Origin: Rhizobiaceae bacterium
GTDB lineage: Bacteria; Pseudomonadota; Alphaproteobacteria; Rhizobiales; Rhizobiaceae
Assembly (NCBI GenBank): GCA_017644105.1
Contig: JAEPMD010000026.1
Coordinates: forward strand, 1-49,090
Direction of reading: 5' to 3'
Length of the DNA stretch: 49,090 bases
Part shown: piece by piece, positions 8,198 through 16,701 of the stretch
Numbering within the stretch: the first letter of the stretch is position 1
Layout: every line of letters starts with the position of its first letter
Notes under the pieces: generated by a model
What the model saw: the letters and a program-made list of their open reading frames with translations, nothing else
What the model was told of the DNA's origin: nothing
Databases searched by the model: none
Translations under genes and position numbers: made by a program

Positions 8198-8923
8198 ATG
8201 AGTAAAGTAGCATTAGTAACAGGTGGAACACGCGGCATTGGCGCAGCCATTTCAATTGCGTTGAAAGCAGCGGGTTACACAGTTGCAGCAAACTATGCAG
8301 GCAATGATGAAGCAGCAGCTGCATTCACTGCCGAAACAGGCATCAATACATATAAATGGTCAGTTGCTGACTATCAGGCATGTGCTGATGGAATTGCAAA
8401 AGTTGAAGAAGAGCTTGGTGAGATCTCAGTTCTTGTCAACAATGCTGGTATTACACGTGACGGTATGTTCCACAAAATGACTCCTGAAAAATGGAATGAA
8501 GTCATCAACACTAACCTGAATGGTGTGTTTAACATGACTCACCCAATCTGGCCTGGCATGCGTAACCGCAAATTTGGTCGTGTGATCAATATTTCATCGA
8601 TCAACGGTCAAAAAGGACAAGCTGGTCAAGCTAACTACTCAGCCGCGAAAGCTGGTGATCTTGGTCTAACACGTGCACTTGCACAAGAAGGTGCACGTGC
8701 TGGCATTACTGTAAACGCTATCTGCCCAGGTTATATTGGTACAGAAATGGTCAAAGCGATTGATGAAGATGTTTTGAACAAACACATTCTTCCATTGATC
8801 CCAGTCGGCCGCTTGGGTGAGCCTGAAGAGATCGCACGTTGTATTGTCTTCTTGGCCTCTGAAGATGCCGGCTTCATCACTGGCTCAACAATTTCTGCCA
8901 ATGGTGGTCAATACTTTACTTAA
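8198..8923 (+). CDS. phaB: Acetoacetyl-CoA reductase
   Basis: A 241-residue short-chain dehydrogenase that reduces acetoacetyl-CoA to (R)-3-hydroxybutyryl-CoA with NADPH, the second step of PHB synthesis. The nucleotide-binding TGGTRGIG is at residues 8-15 and NNAGITRDG at 81-89. The catalytic triad is Ser134, Tyr147 and Lys151. The INGQKGQAGQANYSAAKAG segment closely follows the known PhaB active site. An AAGGGA ribosome binding site precedes the ATG. A strong terminator follows, so phaA-phaB form a unit. Confidence 0.95.
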   Translation: MSKVALVTGGTRGIGAAISIALKAAGYTVAANYAGNDEAAAAFTAETGINTYKWSVADYQACADGIAKVEEELGEISVLVNNAGITRDGMFHKMTPEKWNEVINTNLNGVFNMTHPIWPGMRNRKFGRVINISSINGQKGQAGQANYSAAKAGDLGLTRALAQEGARAGITVNAICPGYIGTEMVKAIDEDVLNKHILPLIPVGRLGEPEEIARCIVFLASEDAGFITGSTISANGGQYFT

Positions 8924-8946
8924 GACTTTCTTAAGGTCTGAAACGA

Positions 8947-8974
8947 AAAGGCGCTTCTTGGAAGCGCCTTTTTT
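8947..8974 (+). terminator. Intrinsic terminator after phaB
   Basis: An 11-bp perfect stem (AAAGGCGCTTC / GAAGCGCCTTT) with a 3-base loop, running into six Ts. Confidence 0.92.
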
Positions 8975-9073
8975 AATACCCTCTTAAGAGAGGTTAATAA
9001 GTCTGTCTTCCCGTTCTTAAAAGACCCTTAATTTTTCGATCGCTTTAGTGTTGGTGGTCGTGCATTTCACCAC

Positions 9074-9136
9074 ATATAGCGGTGAACGAAACGGGAAACT
9101 TTCGATGTCAGTGATTCGTCGCTGATTCGTTCCGCC
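9074..9136. repeat. 63-bp direct repeat, copy A
   Basis: It begins ATATAGCGGTGAACGAAACG and is identical to copy B at 59 of 63 positions; all four differences are transitions. The ends can pair (GGTG...AACGAA with TTCGTT...CGCC), giving a possible stem enclosing most of the repeat. Confidence 0.9.
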
Positions 9137-9350
9137 TTTGGTCTAATTCTTAACGCATTTAATTCAAATTTGATTAAAATTTTAATGAATTGTTTGGCTT
9201 TGTAAACTTTCGGTTAAGCTTGTAAATCCGCCATATTCTCCTGTTAGATATATTGTCATGGATGCGTTTGTTAACCTTTGTTTTTGTATTGGTTAAAAGG
9301 TTAACGGCCTTCATGCTCGATTTTGTCACAACAGGCCATATAACGTCTAA

Positions 9351-9413
9351 ATATAGCGGTGAACGAAACGGGAAACTTTCAATGTCAGTGATTCGTCGCC
9401 GATTTGTTCCACC
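9351..9413. repeat. 63-bp direct repeat, copy B
   Basis: The second copy, 277 bases downstream of copy A. Flanking sequence is not similar, so the duplicated unit is sharply bounded. The changes in the terminal arms keep pairing possible (C-G becomes U-G, and G-U becomes A-U). Confidence 0.9.
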
Positions 9414-9524
9414 CCTGTTCCAAAGGTTAATAACTTCAATCGTTAACGTAGTTTTGAAAGGACGATTTTAGGTTTGAACCTGAGGTCCATTATGCTAGCA
9501 ATGTAACTCGAATTTAGAGTTCTG

Positions 9525-12491
9525 ATGATGAATAGACTTTCCGACATATCCGCCAATGATTTCGCAGCGTCCGCGAGCGCGCCATTAATTGTATCCGGGC
9601 GTGGCGTGACAGCAGTGTTGGGTCCGACCAATACCGGAAAAACCCATTACGCACTTGAGCGGATGGTCGCGCATAAATCTGGTGTGATTGGATTGCCGCT
9701 CAGGCTATTAGCGCGTGAAGTTTATCAGCGTCTGGTCTTGCGTGTCGGCGAGGGCGCTGTGGCCCTGGTAACGGGCGAAGAAAAAATCAGCCCCAAAAAT
9801 GCGCGTTATACCGTTTGCACGGTGGAAGCTATGCCGCGCACGACAAGTGCTGAATTTGTGGCAATCGATGAAGTGCAATTGGCATCTGATTTGGAGCGTG
9901 GGCATGTGTTTACCGACCGGCTCTTGCATTTAAGAGGCACGCAGGAAACGCTTCTTTTAGGATCTGATATCATGCGCAATGTGCTGACAAAGCTTTTGCC
10001 TGGTGTTCATATTTTGGAGCGTCCACGTCTATCTAAATTAGAATATGCCGGCTCTAAAAAGATTTCACGTTTAAGACGTCGTTCTGCTGTCGTCGCCTTT
10101 TCGGCAGAAGAGGTTTATGCGGTGGCTGAATTTATCCGTCGCCAAAAGGGAGGCGCGGCAGTTGTCCTAGGTGCGTTATCTCCTCGAACCCGCAACGCGC
10201 AAGTTGAGCTCTACCAAAATGGTGATGTGGATTATCTCGTTGCGACAGATGCAATTGGAATGGGGCTGAATTTAGATGTTGAGCATGTTGCTTTTGCTCA
10301 AGATCATAAATTTGATGGATTTCAATATCGTCCATTAAATATTGCGGAACTTGGTCAGATCGCGGGTCGAGCCGGGCGACATGTACAGGATGGCACATTT
10401 GGAGTGACCGGTCATGCTGCACCCTTTAGTGATGAAACCATTGAGCGATTAGAAGCCCATGTATTTGAGCCCGTCAAAATACTGCAATGGCGGTCGAAAG
10501 ATTTTGATTTTTCATCCTTACAGGCGCTTAAATCCAGTTTGGAGCAGGTGCCAAAAATTGAAGGCCTAACAAAGGCTGTTCCTGCCGTTGATCAACGCGC
10601 TCTGGAATTTTTATCGCGTGATGACGATATAATCGCGCTGACACAAAATGCTGGAAATGTTGGACTCTTGTGGGATATATGTGCCTTGCCAGATTATAGG
10701 CGCATCGCACCTGCACAACACGCAGAATTGATCGCAACCCTTTTCAAAGATCTTGTTCATAAAGGTGCCGTGAACGAAGATTACATTGCAAGGCAAATAA
10801 AGTTATTGGACAAAACCGATGGTGAAATTGATACGCTTTCCGCGCGAATCGCTCAGATAAGAACATGGACCTATGTCGCAAATCATCCGGGTTGGTTGCA
10901 AAATTTTAGCCATTGGCAAGAAAAAACACGAGAAATAGAGAACAATTTATCAGATGCACTTCATGAGAGGTTGACGAAACGCTTTGTAGACCGCAGGACA
11001 TCTGTGCTGATGAGGCGTTTAAGAGAGAAGACGATGCTAGAAGCAGAAATTAGTGTAAATGGCGACATGTTCGTCGAAGGCCATCTTGTTGGACAACTAA
11101 CAGGATTTAGATTTGTACCGGACAGCTCCGCAGAAGGTTTGGACGCCAAAGCTGTCACAGGTGCTGCGCAGAAAGCACTTGCGATTGAGTTTGAAGCACG
11201 CGCGGCGCGTTTGCATGCATCTGGAAATAGTGATTTTGCGATTGGCAGTGATGGCACTATTCGTTGGATGGGTGAACCGGTTGGTAAACTCACTTCAGGT
11301 GAAAATGTTTTGCGCCCAAATGTTGTTTTGCTTGCAGATGATCAAGTGGCTGAAAATGTCCGTGAATTGGTCGCTGCGCGTATTGAACGTTTCGTCAATC
11401 ATCACATTACAACCATTTTAAAACCGCTTGATGAATTGTCCCACGCGGAAGATATCGATGGATTGGGCCGCGGTCTTGCATTCCAATTGGTCGAGAGCTT
11501 AGGCGTATTGTTCCGCCGCGATGTCCATGAAACTGTGAAAAGCATTGATCAGACAGCGCGCGGTGTTTTGCGTCGTTATGGCATTCGTTTTGGCGCTTAT
11601 CATATCTTCATGCCGGCGCTATTAAAACCCGCGCCCGCTGAACTTGTGACGTTGCTTTGGGCCATCAAAAATGACGGCTTTGATAAACCGGGTTATGGCG
11701 AAATTATCCCGGCTCTTGCTGCCGGTCGTACATCACTTCCAACAGAGCAAAACTATGAGCGCGAATTTTACCGTTTGGCAGGTTTCCGTTTCTTAGGTAA
11801 ACGTGCAGTTCGAATTGATATTTTAGAGCGTTTGGCAGATCTTATCCGTCCGGCTTTAAGCTGGAACCCGGGTGATGCCCCACGTCCAGAAGCGGGTTAT
11901 GACGGCAAGAGCTTTATCTCAACACCCGCTATGCTGTCTATTTTGGGCGCAACAGCGGAAGATATTGAAGAGATCCTTAAAGGCCTTGGTTATCGCGCTG
12001 AAGCAGTGTCCGCGGAAGTTGCGAAAGCCCATTTGGATAGCGTGTCAGGTTCAACAGATAGTTCTGATTCAGGGCCGGTTGTCGAAGTCGTCACATCTAA
12101 GCAAATTTCAAAATCTGATGATGTAGCAGACGTGGCCGGAGAAGAGGCTCAATCTGATACTGAGGCGTCAACGGATGCTGCAGAGACCACGGTGGATGTA
12201 GAGGCGGCAGCTGAAGATGCACCTAAGCCTGTTTTATTGTGGCGTCCGATGGGGCGCTATGATCGCAACCGGGCACGTCCTCATCAAGGAAAACGCGGCG
12301 CCAATAATTCTGGCAATCGCGCACGTGGCAAAGGCGGCAAAGCTCAGTTTAAAGATGGCGGCAAACCCCGTCATAATAATAAGGGCAAAAATGCAGGTGG
12401 TAACAACCGTCCTCCGCGCAAAGACAAGCCACTTGATCCAGATTCACCATTTGCAAAATTGGCAGCCTTGAAGGAACAATTGAATAAGTGA
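9525..12491 (+). CDS. Suv3/MgpS-like DExH RNA helicase
   Basis: A 988-residue superfamily 2 helicase. The Walker A motif GPTNTGKT is at residues 33-40 and DEVQ (motif II, Suv3-type) at 115-118. VATDAIGMGLNL and QIAGRAGRH (about 277-285) form motifs V and VI. The long middle region lacks obvious motifs. A Ser/Ala/Glu-rich acidic linker (about 835-900) leads to a basic tail rich in Gly, Asn, Arg and Lys (905-988), probably RNA-binding. Homologues in Rhizobiales are annotated as helicases related to mitochondrial Suv3, suggesting RNA turnover or ribosome work. The start is one of two adjacent ATGs with a weak ribosome binding site. The stop overlaps the S4 gene start (GTGA). Confidence 0.88.
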   Translation: MMNRLSDISANDFAASASAPLIVSGRGVTAVLGPTNTGKTHYALERMVAHKSGVIGLPLRLLAREVYQRLVLRVGEGAVALVTGEEKISPKNARYTVCTVEAMPRTTSAEFVAIDEVQLASDLERGHVFTDRLLHLRGTQETLLLGSDIMRNVLTKLLPGVHILERPRLSKLEYAGSKKISRLRRRSAVVAFSAEEVYAVAEFIRRQKGGAAVVLGALSPRTRNAQVELYQNGDVDYLVATDAIGMGLNLDVEHVAFAQDHKFDGFQYRPLNIAELGQIAGRAGRHVQDGTFGVTGHAAPFSDETIERLEAHVFEPVKILQWRSKDFDFSSLQALKSSLEQVPKIEGLTKAVPAVDQRALEFLSRDDDIIALTQNAGNVGLLWDICALPDYRRIAPAQHAELIATLFKDLVHKGAVNEDYIARQIKLLDKTDGEIDTLSARIAQIRTWTYVANHPGWLQNFSHWQEKTREIENNLSDALHERLTKRFVDRRTSVLMRRLREKTMLEAEISVNGDMFVEGHLVGQLTGFRFVPDSSAEGLDAKAVTGAAQKALAIEFEARAARLHASGNSDFAIGSDGTIRWMGEPVGKLTSGENVLRPNVVLLADDQVAENVRELVAARIERFVNHHITTILKPLDELSHAEDIDGLGRGLAFQLVESLGVLFRRDVHETVKSIDQTARGVLRRYGIRFGAYHIFMPALLKPAPAELVTLLWAIKNDGFDKPGYGEIIPALAAGRTSLPTEQNYEREFYRLAGFRFLGKRAVRIDILERLADLIRPALSWNPGDAPRPEAGYDGKSFISTPAMLSILGATAEDIEEILKGLGYRAEAVSAEVAKAHLDSVSGSTDSSDSGPVVEVVTSKQISKSDDVADVAGEEAQSDTEASTDAAETTVDVEAAAEDAPKPVLLWRPMGRYDRNRARPHQGKRGANNSGNRARGKGGKAQFKDGGKPRHNNKGKNAGGNNRPPRKDKPLDPDSPFAKLAALKEQLNK

Positions 12492-12880
12492 GTTTAGCTC
12501 CGGTCGCAAAACAACGTATCGATAAATGGTTATTTTTTGCCAGGGTTGTGAAATCAAGAACTTTGGCAGGAAAACTCGCAGAAGCAGGCAAGGTCAGAGT
12601 AAATTCTAATAAAATCAGCTCTGCAAGTTACCAAGTTAAAGTCGATGATGTTTTGACGATCACATTGGAGCGAAAAATCCTTGTTCTTAAAATCTTGGCG
12701 CCCGGGGAAAAACGTGGACCTTATGTTGAAGCGAAAGAGCTGTATGAGGATTTGTCGCCCGAACCTGTGAAGCGCGAAAAGAGCGTTTTTGTGCCGCCGC
12801 CAGCGCAGCGCGAGCCTGGTTCAGGAAGACCCACAAAAAAAGAGCGCCGAGAGATGGATAAGTTTCGCTCGAAGGGCTAA
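12488..12880 (+). CDS. S4-domain RNA-binding protein (HslR-like)
   Basis: A 130-residue protein with an N-terminal S4 domain (QRIDKWLFFARVVKSRTLA near residues 9-27, then GKVRVNSNKI). S4 domains bind structured RNA; the closest known type is Hsp15/HslR, which binds stalled 50S subunits carrying peptidyl-tRNA. The C-terminus is charged and basic. It starts with a GTG overlapping the helicase stop by four bases, so the two are translationally coupled and probably act on the same RNA substrates (inference). Confidence 0.88.
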   Translation: MSLAPVAKQRIDKWLFFARVVKSRTLAGKLAEAGKVRVNSNKISSASYQVKVDDVLTITLERKILVLKILAPGEKRGPYVEAKELYEDLSPEPVKREKSVFVPPPAQREPGSGRPTKKERREMDKFRSKG

Positions 12881-13025
12881 AGAAGACATCGTTGTTTTTG
12901 CAATGCGTCAATTGATTGAAATACACGTCTATTTTGATCGCATTTTGTGGAACATAATGTCTTGCAATGCGCCATCAAAGCATTTACCCAGATGCGCAAG
13001 AAATTATAATATTCCGGAGTTCTAA

Positions 13026-13364
13026 GTGACTTATATCGTGACTGAAAATTGCATTCGCTGCAAATATATGGATTGTGTCGAAGTCTGCCCAGTTGACTGT
13101 TTTTACGAAGGTGAAAATATGCTGGTTATTCATCCGGATGAATGTATTGATTGTGGTGTTTGCGAGCCGGAGTGTCCTGCGGAAGCGATTTCACCGGATA
13201 CAGACCCTGGTCTTGATAAATGGCTTAAAATCAACACCGAATATGCGGAGAAATGGCCGAATATTACCATCGCTCGCGAAGCGCCGAGTGATGCGACTGA
13301 GATGGACGGGGTAGCTGATAAGTTCAAACAGTTCTTTTCAGAAGCTCCTGGTCAAGGTGATTAA
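13026..13364 (+). CDS. fdxA: 7Fe ferredoxin FdxA
   Basis: A 112-residue 7Fe-8S ferredoxin. Cys9, Cys17 and Cys50 match the 3Fe-4S ligands and Cys21, Cys40, Cys43 and Cys46 the 4Fe-4S ligands of Azotobacter-type ferredoxin I. The C-terminal extension after the clusters (residues 58-112) is typical of the alphaproteobacterial FdxA. It is a low-potential electron carrier in the cytoplasm. It starts with GTG preceded by CGGAG. Position between the S4 gene and carD is common in Rhizobiales. Confidence 0.95.
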   Translation: MTYIVTENCIRCKYMDCVEVCPVDCFYEGENMLVIHPDECIDCGVCEPECPAEAISPDTDPGLDKWLKINTEYAEKWPNITIAREAPSDATEMDGVADKFKQFFSEAPGQGD

Positions 13365-13734
13365 AGCTCTTTTGCGGTAAATGTCGGCCACGTTAATTTT
13401 ACCGATTATTATAGAAATTAACCAATTTTTAAGATCTAAACCCTGGTAAATAGCCAAGGCGTTGAATTTTGGTGTTTTTTGTGTTATTGTCACGTTCTAA
13501 CAACAAGAGTTTGGCAAACGAGGCAATTTATACCATGACCACTTTAACACTTTTGGCATGGTAATCTCACAATAATTGAAGAACATACCCGCGCTAGTAA
13601 TTCACGGCGGACGGGTGTCTTTGTTTGTACTCAGATGGTTGGCGGTCGTCTTTTGCGGGGATATCGCAAAATTTTAATAAGAGTTTTTCGGAATTGGTGT
13701 TCCGGGAAATGTAGCAGGGAGTGTTTGTACACAT
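13365..13734 (+). other. 370-base region upstream of carD
   Basis: No gene seen. It contains several inverted repeats: CGGTAAA...TTTACCG after fdxA, TACCATG...CATGGTA at 13531-13563 (with three more pairs inside), and CGGAA...TTCCG at 13689-13704 close to the carD start. The first two may end fdxA transcription. The rest would form a long structured carD leader if the promoter lies upstream. Confidence 0.5.
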
Positions 13735-14304
13735 ATGGCAACCCAAGTAAAAAAATCTTCTACGCGTCAAGGCTTCAAAGTCGGTGAATCTATTGTTTAT
13801 CCAGCTCACGGTGTTGGGCAGATTTCAGCGATTGAAGAGCAGGAAGTAGCAGGATATTCACTCGAGCTTTTCGTGATTGATTTTGAAAAAGATAAAATGC
13901 GTTTGAAAGTGCCGGTGGCTAAGGCCGTTTCAATTGGTATGCGCAAATTGTCTGAAACAGATTTTGTTGAGCGTGCATTGAAAGTTGTTCAGGGTCGTGC
14001 TCGCATTAAACGCACAATGTGGTCTCGTCGTGCCCAGGAATATGATGCGAAAATCAATTCTGGCGATCTTATTCAGATTGCGGAAGTTGTTCGCGATCTT
14101 TATCGCGCTGAAAATCAGCCTGAACAATCTTACTCAGAGCGTCAACTTTATGAAGCTGCGCTGGATCGCATGGCACGTGAATTGTCTGCGGTTCAGAAAA
14201 TCTCGGACACAGAAGCTATTCAGTTGATTGAAGTGAACCTTAATAAAACTCCGCCTGCAAAACGCAAGAAAGCGGATGATGGTTCAGAGGAAGCTGCGGC
14301 TTAA
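13735..14304 (+). CDS. carD: CarD family transcriptional regulator
   Basis: A 189-residue CarD/CdnL-like protein. The N-terminal RNA polymerase-interacting domain (FKVGESIVYPAHGVGQISAI near residues 14-33, then FVIDFEKDKMRLKVPV) resembles the RID of Mfd. The C-terminal helical part has basic residues and the conserved MWSRRAQEYDAKI segment used for promoter upstream-fork contact. CarD binds the RNA polymerase beta subunit and stabilises open complexes, notably at ribosomal RNA promoters. GGGAG lies 15 bases before the ATG. A terminator follows. Confidence 0.93.
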   Translation: MATQVKKSSTRQGFKVGESIVYPAHGVGQISAIEEQEVAGYSLELFVIDFEKDKMRLKVPVAKAVSIGMRKLSETDFVERALKVVQGRARIKRTMWSRRAQEYDAKINSGDLIQIAEVVRDLYRAENQPEQSYSERQLYEAALDRMARELSAVQKISDTEAIQLIEVNLNKTPPAKRKKADDGSEEAAA

Positions 14305-14325
14305 ATCTGACAAATATCAAATTTG

Positions 14326-14366
14326 AAAACCCGAAGTCTGGACGTTGAGTTCGCTTCGGGTTTTTT
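14326..14366 (+). terminator. Intrinsic terminator after carD
   Basis: An 11-bp stem (AAAACCCGAAG / CTTCGGGTTTT) with a 17-base loop and a following T run. It lies between carD and the convergent M48 protease gene. Confidence 0.85.
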
Positions 14367-14388
14367 GTTTTAAATTGAAATTAAAATA

Positions 14389-15885
14389 CTATTCCACCAC
14401 GATTTTTACCGAACTACCAGGTTGTAGAACGGCACCTGGCGACAGGGCGTTTAATATTCTGAATTGTTCTTCTTTACGGGAATTAACCTGCATTTTCGAA
14501 GCGATGGACGCGACTGTATCCCCGGTTTGAACTTTCACAACACGTATGCGCTGCGGTTGAAGATTCTCAATTTCGCCCGGTGTTAGGGCCATAAACGTAC
14601 CGGAAATATTTCCAGCCACCAACAAAGCACGGGGCTTGCTTCGCGGCACTGCGGTTAAAAACCTGTAATAAAACTCTTGGTATTGAATGATGGTAACATC
14701 AAAGATCCATCGGTCGGCACGTGCGCGCGCTGTTAATGCTGGCAATCCATTTATGGTCGTCTCGCGAATAGAGGATGCATCCAAACCCTTAATCCAGCCG
14801 CTTGAAATATAAGAGCGAAGCGTGCTGCCGCTTTCGATTTCAACTGCATCAAATTGCGTTGCGACATCATTGGGTCCATTGGCGAGAACCGCATCGCTGG
14901 TATTGTCGATTTCAAATCCAGCTGGAACTTCAAATCGAATGCCGAGACCAGGGTGAAGGAAAGTCTGTCCGCGCACATATCCATGCTGCGCATTATCGCC
15001 AAAGGTTAGTCCGTCAATATCATTTAGGAATGCGGTGCGGTTGGTGAATTTTGCACGATCATTTTGAAAACGTTCCGCATGTCTTAATGCTGCCGCGCGT
15101 CTCTTTGGTGTGGAGGGGTGGCTTGATAAGAAATTCAGACCTGATGGACTTTTGCTGTTAAACGTTGAATAGGCCTCCAGCGATTTTAGAAATCTAACGG
15201 CAGCAAAAGGATCATAGCCCGCTTGCGCAAGCATGCGAATGCCAATCTCATCAGCCTGTAATTCTTGCTGACGAGAGAAGGCTGCTAATCTTAATTTGCT
15301 GCGCGCCAACACGCTTGAACTCGCAAGACGTCCCGTGAGTATTTCTGAGACCACTTGACCAGCAATCAATGCCGCGTCTTGGCGTTGTTGGCGTTGGACA
15401 CCGTGATTGGCAATCACATGTGCCATTTCATGAGAAATTACCGCGGCAACTTCAGCTTCGTCATTGGCCAGTGCAAGCAAGCCGCGGGTTAAATAAAGAT
15501 AGCCGCCCGGTAGTGCAAATGCGTTCACATCAGGAGAATCCAAAATCGTAATGCGGTAGGATTGCAGTGGATTTTCAGAAACGGTCGTCAGGATCCCAAC
15601 AATACGCGCGACCATTTTTGAGGTGCCTTGGTCTTGATATTCGCCGCCATAACTTGCCAAAATTTTTGGATGTTGCGCGGCACCAAGTTTGGCGCGTTCA
15701 TCATTTTGCTGAACGGTATTGACCGTCTGGGGATTATCAGATGGTGCGAAATCGGCTTCAAGGTCACTCGCAGTTAAGCAGCTGGATAAAATGAGCCCCA
15801 TGCAAGCCAACGATATCCATCGACCAGCTCTATTCTTTGTAAGCCGGTTTGGAAGTGGATCATGTCTTCGGATTGAGGTCTTCAT
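14389..15885 (-). CDS. M48 family metalloprotease lipoprotein with LysM-like end
   Basis: A 498-residue zinc protease related to BepA/LoiP. The N-terminus has a membrane segment ending in a lipobox (LSSC, Cys36), so it is probably an outer-membrane-facing lipoprotein. Zinc ligands are His152 and His156 in HEMAH, with Glu208 of ELQAD as the third. The SSHPSTPKRRAAAL segment is typical. The C-terminal part ends in a LysM-like fold (VQTGDTVASIASKM ... LQPGSSVKIV), which could bind peptidoglycan. The likely role is quality control of envelope proteins. The ATG at 15883-15885 was preferred over an adjacent TTG. Confidence 0.9.
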   Translation of the reverse strand: MKTSIRRHDPLPNRLTKNRAGRWISLACMGLILSSCLTASDLEADFAPSDNPQTVNTVQQNDERAKLGAAQHPKILASYGGEYQDQGTSKMVARIVGILTTVSENPLQSYRITILDSPDVNAFALPGGYLYLTRGLLALANDEAEVAAVISHEMAHVIANHGVQRQQRQDAALIAGQVVSEILTGRLASSSVLARSKLRLAAFSRQQELQADEIGIRMLAQAGYDPFAAVRFLKSLEAYSTFNSKSPSGLNFLSSHPSTPKRRAAALRHAERFQNDRAKFTNRTAFLNDIDGLTFGDNAQHGYVRGQTFLHPGLGIRFEVPAGFEIDNTSDAVLANGPNDVATQFDAVEIESGSTLRSYISSGWIKGLDASSIRETTINGLPALTARARADRWIFDVTIIQYQEFYYRFLTAVPRSKPRALLVAGNISGTFMALTPGEIENLQPQRIRVVKVQTGDTVASIASKMQVNSRKEEQFRILNALSPGAVLQPGSSVKIVVE

Positions 15886-16046
15886 CAATGGTCTAACGCG
15901 TTTAACTGATTTGGTCGCTACCGTAACGGTATTTGCCGCAAATTCCTAGCGGTTGAGATTGGCGGTCGATTAGAATTCGATTTATTGCATCATCATTGAA
16001 AATTGTTGGTGTTATAAAGACCAAAAACTGATATCCCCACTTTGTT

Positions 16047-16700
16047 ATGCAAACTGATAGCACCTATATTATTTTACTTGCCGGCGATTTATACGTCGAT
16101 GACCGTGTCCAAGCCTGGTGTCAATCCGGTCGTATCATTGCTGCCGATGGCGGGATCAAACACGCGTCAGAGCTCGGTATCGAACCGGAACTCTGGTTGG
16201 GTGATTTTGATTCGACCCCCGATGCGCTTAAAGAACAATATAATCATGTCCAAACAATGACGTTTGACCGGCAAAAAACTATGAGTGACGGTGCTTTAGC
16301 GGTTCAAACGGCGCTTGATAAAGGCGCAACATCTATCATTTTTTTAGGGGCGCTTGGCGGGTCAAGAAGCGACCACACTTTTGCTGTGATGAACCAAATG
16401 ATGCAGCTTCATGATGCTGGCATTGAGACAATGATGACCTCGGGTTTGGAAGAATGTTGGCCATTAGATGCAGGCGAATTTGAAATTAATCTGCCTGAAG
16501 GGTCGATGTTTTCAATTCTGCCATATGAAGACTTAAGGGGCCTATCCATAACGGGGGCGGAATATCCATTGGATAATATCGAGACCGAATTTGGCTCAAC
16601 ACTGACATTGTCCAATATCTCGACGGGACAAACTAAGATTTCGTTGATAGAAGGTCGAGCGGTCTTAATTGCGCGTCCGCACGATTTTTCAGGAGTTTAA
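16047..16700 (+). CDS. thiN: Thiamine pyrophosphokinase
   Basis: A 217-residue enzyme that transfers pyrophosphate from ATP to thiamine, giving the TPP cofactor. The motifs ADGG (33-36), GDFDS (52-56) and the SDGALAVQTAL and GGSRSDHTFAVMNQM segments match the thiamine-binding and catalytic regions of the family. The conserved TD(x)xxA motif appears as SDGAL. The stop is followed after one base by the GTG of the ABC-F gene, whose ribosome binding site lies inside this gene. Confidence 0.88.
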   Translation: MQTDSTYIILLAGDLYVDDRVQAWCQSGRIIAADGGIKHASELGIEPELWLGDFDSTPDALKEQYNHVQTMTFDRQKTMSDGALAVQTALDKGATSIIFLGALGGSRSDHTFAVMNQMMQLHDAGIETMMTSGLEECWPLDAGEFEINLPEGSMFSILPYEDLRGLSITGAEYPLDNIETEFGSTLTLSNISTGQTKISLIEGRAVLIARPHDFSGV

Positions 16701-16701
16701 T

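Larger units (their letters stand above)
8975..9524. other. 550-base non-coding region with a duplicated element
   Basis: AT-rich DNA between phaB and the helicase gene. It holds two 63-base repeats (9074-9136 and 9351-9413). Short frames can be read across each copy, but none has a convincing ribosome binding site. No tRNA or known riboswitch was recognised. Confidence 0.6.

Noticed and set aside
9253-9471. 72-codon frame crossing repeat copy B
   Set aside because: No ribosome binding site, low-complexity hydrophobic start, and the equivalent frame in copy A is closed by a stop.
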